From positions 1,615,693-1,679,692 of the forward strand of contig NZ_SDHX01000001.1 of NCBI RefSeq assembly GCF_004118375.1: DNA of 64,000 nucleotides, written 5' to 3'. Below are positions 63,601 to 64,000 of this stretch, piece by piece. Within the stretch, counting starts at the first letter, position 1. Every line of letters begins with the position of its first letter. The translations under genes were made by a program, and so were the position numbers. The DNA is from Oleiharenicola lentus. GTDB taxonomy: Bacteria; Verrucomicrobiota; Verrucomicrobiia; Opitutales; Opitutaceae. The notes below the pieces were generated by a model. The model was not told the DNA's origin. It saw only the letters and a list, made by a program, of their open reading frames with translations, and did no database searches.

Positions 63601-63792
63601 CACCACAAAACACACGGAATACTCGAAAGGGAGTATCGCTGCATGGGTGGAGGGCCGGTCTCCGCACCGGCCGTGATCGATTCCGGTCGGTGCGGAGACC
63701 GACCCTCCCGTTTACCCATGCGAGGCCGCGCGGGAACCTGGCCCTCTGGGAATTAGCGGAAAACTTTTGTGTATTTCGTGTGTTTCGTGGTT
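63601..63792. repeat. Nested palindromes between the ABC permease and lipoprotein genes
   Basis: Outer 29-base arms at 63601-63629 (CACCACAAAACACACGGAAT...) and 63764-63792 (ending GTGTTTCGTGGTT), five mismatches. Inside is a GC-rich palindrome at 63642-63720 (CATGGGTGGAGGGCCGGTC... / ...GACCCTCCCGTTTACCCATG). Confidence 0.85.
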
Positions 63793-63807
63793 ATCTATTT
63801 GCCCGAG

Positions 63808-64000
63808 ATGAAGCCTTCCATTCCACGCCTCTTGCTCGTTCTACCGGTGGTCATCTTCCTGGCCGGTTGCGGCAAGCAGGAGCCGGTCGCGCCGCTCCAC
63901 ACCGAAAACGAACTGGTGAAGATCCGGTTCCAGACCGACTGGTTTCCGCAGCCGGAGCACGGCGGCTACTACCAGGCGCTGGCCAAGGGCTACTACGCCG
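63808..64000 (+). CDS. ABC transporter substrate-binding lipoprotein, THI5/NMT1-like (3' partial)
   Basis: 64 residues are visible. A lipoprotein signal peptide ends in the lipobox LAGC (Cys21). The mature start IRFQTDWFPQPEHGGYYQALAKGYYA matches the NMT1/THI5-like fold, in which DWxPxxEHGGxYxAxxxGYY contacts a pyrimidine-type ligand in HMP/FAMP-binding proteins. Substrate is therefore possibly a pyrimidine or purine-related ring, by inference. The gene is cut by the window end. Confidence 0.85.
   Translation, partial: MKPSIPRLLLVLPVVIFLAGCGKQEPVAPLHTENELVKIRFQTDWFPQPEHGGYYQALAKGYYA

Noticed and set aside
33286-63792. The repeated inverted sequences as a CRISPR array or insertion sequence
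   Set aside because: Copies are dispersed, palindromic and differently spaced, there are no spacers of constant size, and no cas or transposase gene lies in the window.

Overview
The window is GC-rich (roughly two thirds by eye), densely coded bacterial chromosome from a Gram-negative organism: it carries a TonB receptor, outer-membrane barrels, a lipoprotein and a PEP-CTERM surface protein. The gene repertoire (autotransporter-like PEP-CTERM protein, FeoB in two pieces, SHD1-like domain protein, DUF4038 glycosidase) fits Verrucomicrobiota, most likely an Opitutaceae-type bacterium. That placement is inference; no rRNA is present. One tRNA-Gly(GCC) is seen, with no transposase, phage or CRISPR.

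Layout. 1-3.6 kb: 3' part of a repetitive PEP-CTERM protein. 3.6-5.0 kb: RhlE-type RNA helicase. 5.1-12.9 kb (minus): high-affinity potassium system kdpA-kdpB-(57-aa membrane protein)-kdpC-kdpD-kdpE. 13-16.7 kb: second DEAD-box helicase with a DbpA RNA-binding domain, cupin, HNH protein, double-ACT protein. 16.7-21.3 kb (minus): GlnD and a GAF histidine kinase. 21.4-27 kb: tRNA-Gly, beta-helix protein, trpS, FMN 2-hydroxyacid dehydrogenase, EF-G paralogue. 27-33 kb: DUF4038 glycosidase, MntR, then a divergent metal-uptake operon (barrel, membrane-anchored DtxR-FeoA fusion, FeoB in two pieces).

33.5-60 kb is a purine-catabolism island. Guanine deaminase, 8-oxoguanine deaminase and adenosine deaminase feed xanthine dehydrogenase (single-chain XdhAB plus XdhC). 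Urate is then handled by membrane PuuD, HIU hydrolase, OHCU decarboxylase, allantoinase, allantoate amidohydrolase and ureidoglycine aminohydrolase, and glyoxylate by malate synthase. Uptake genes are interleaved: two NCS2 permeases, a NUP-type nucleoside protein and a TonB receptor. A signal-peptide-bearing SAM hydrolase and a secreted adenosine deaminase suggest adenosine is released and deaminated outside the cytoplasm. 60-64 kb: amidase and a THI5/NMT1-type ABC importer cut by the window end.

The most unusual structure is not a gene. From about 33 kb on, nearly every gene junction holds an imperfect palindrome from one of several families, several nested inside another. Palindrome arms supply the stop codons of at least seven genes. 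Related elements also lie in frame inside coding sequences (xanthine dehydrogenase, amidase twice, probably the second helicase), adding repeat-encoded peptides between domains.
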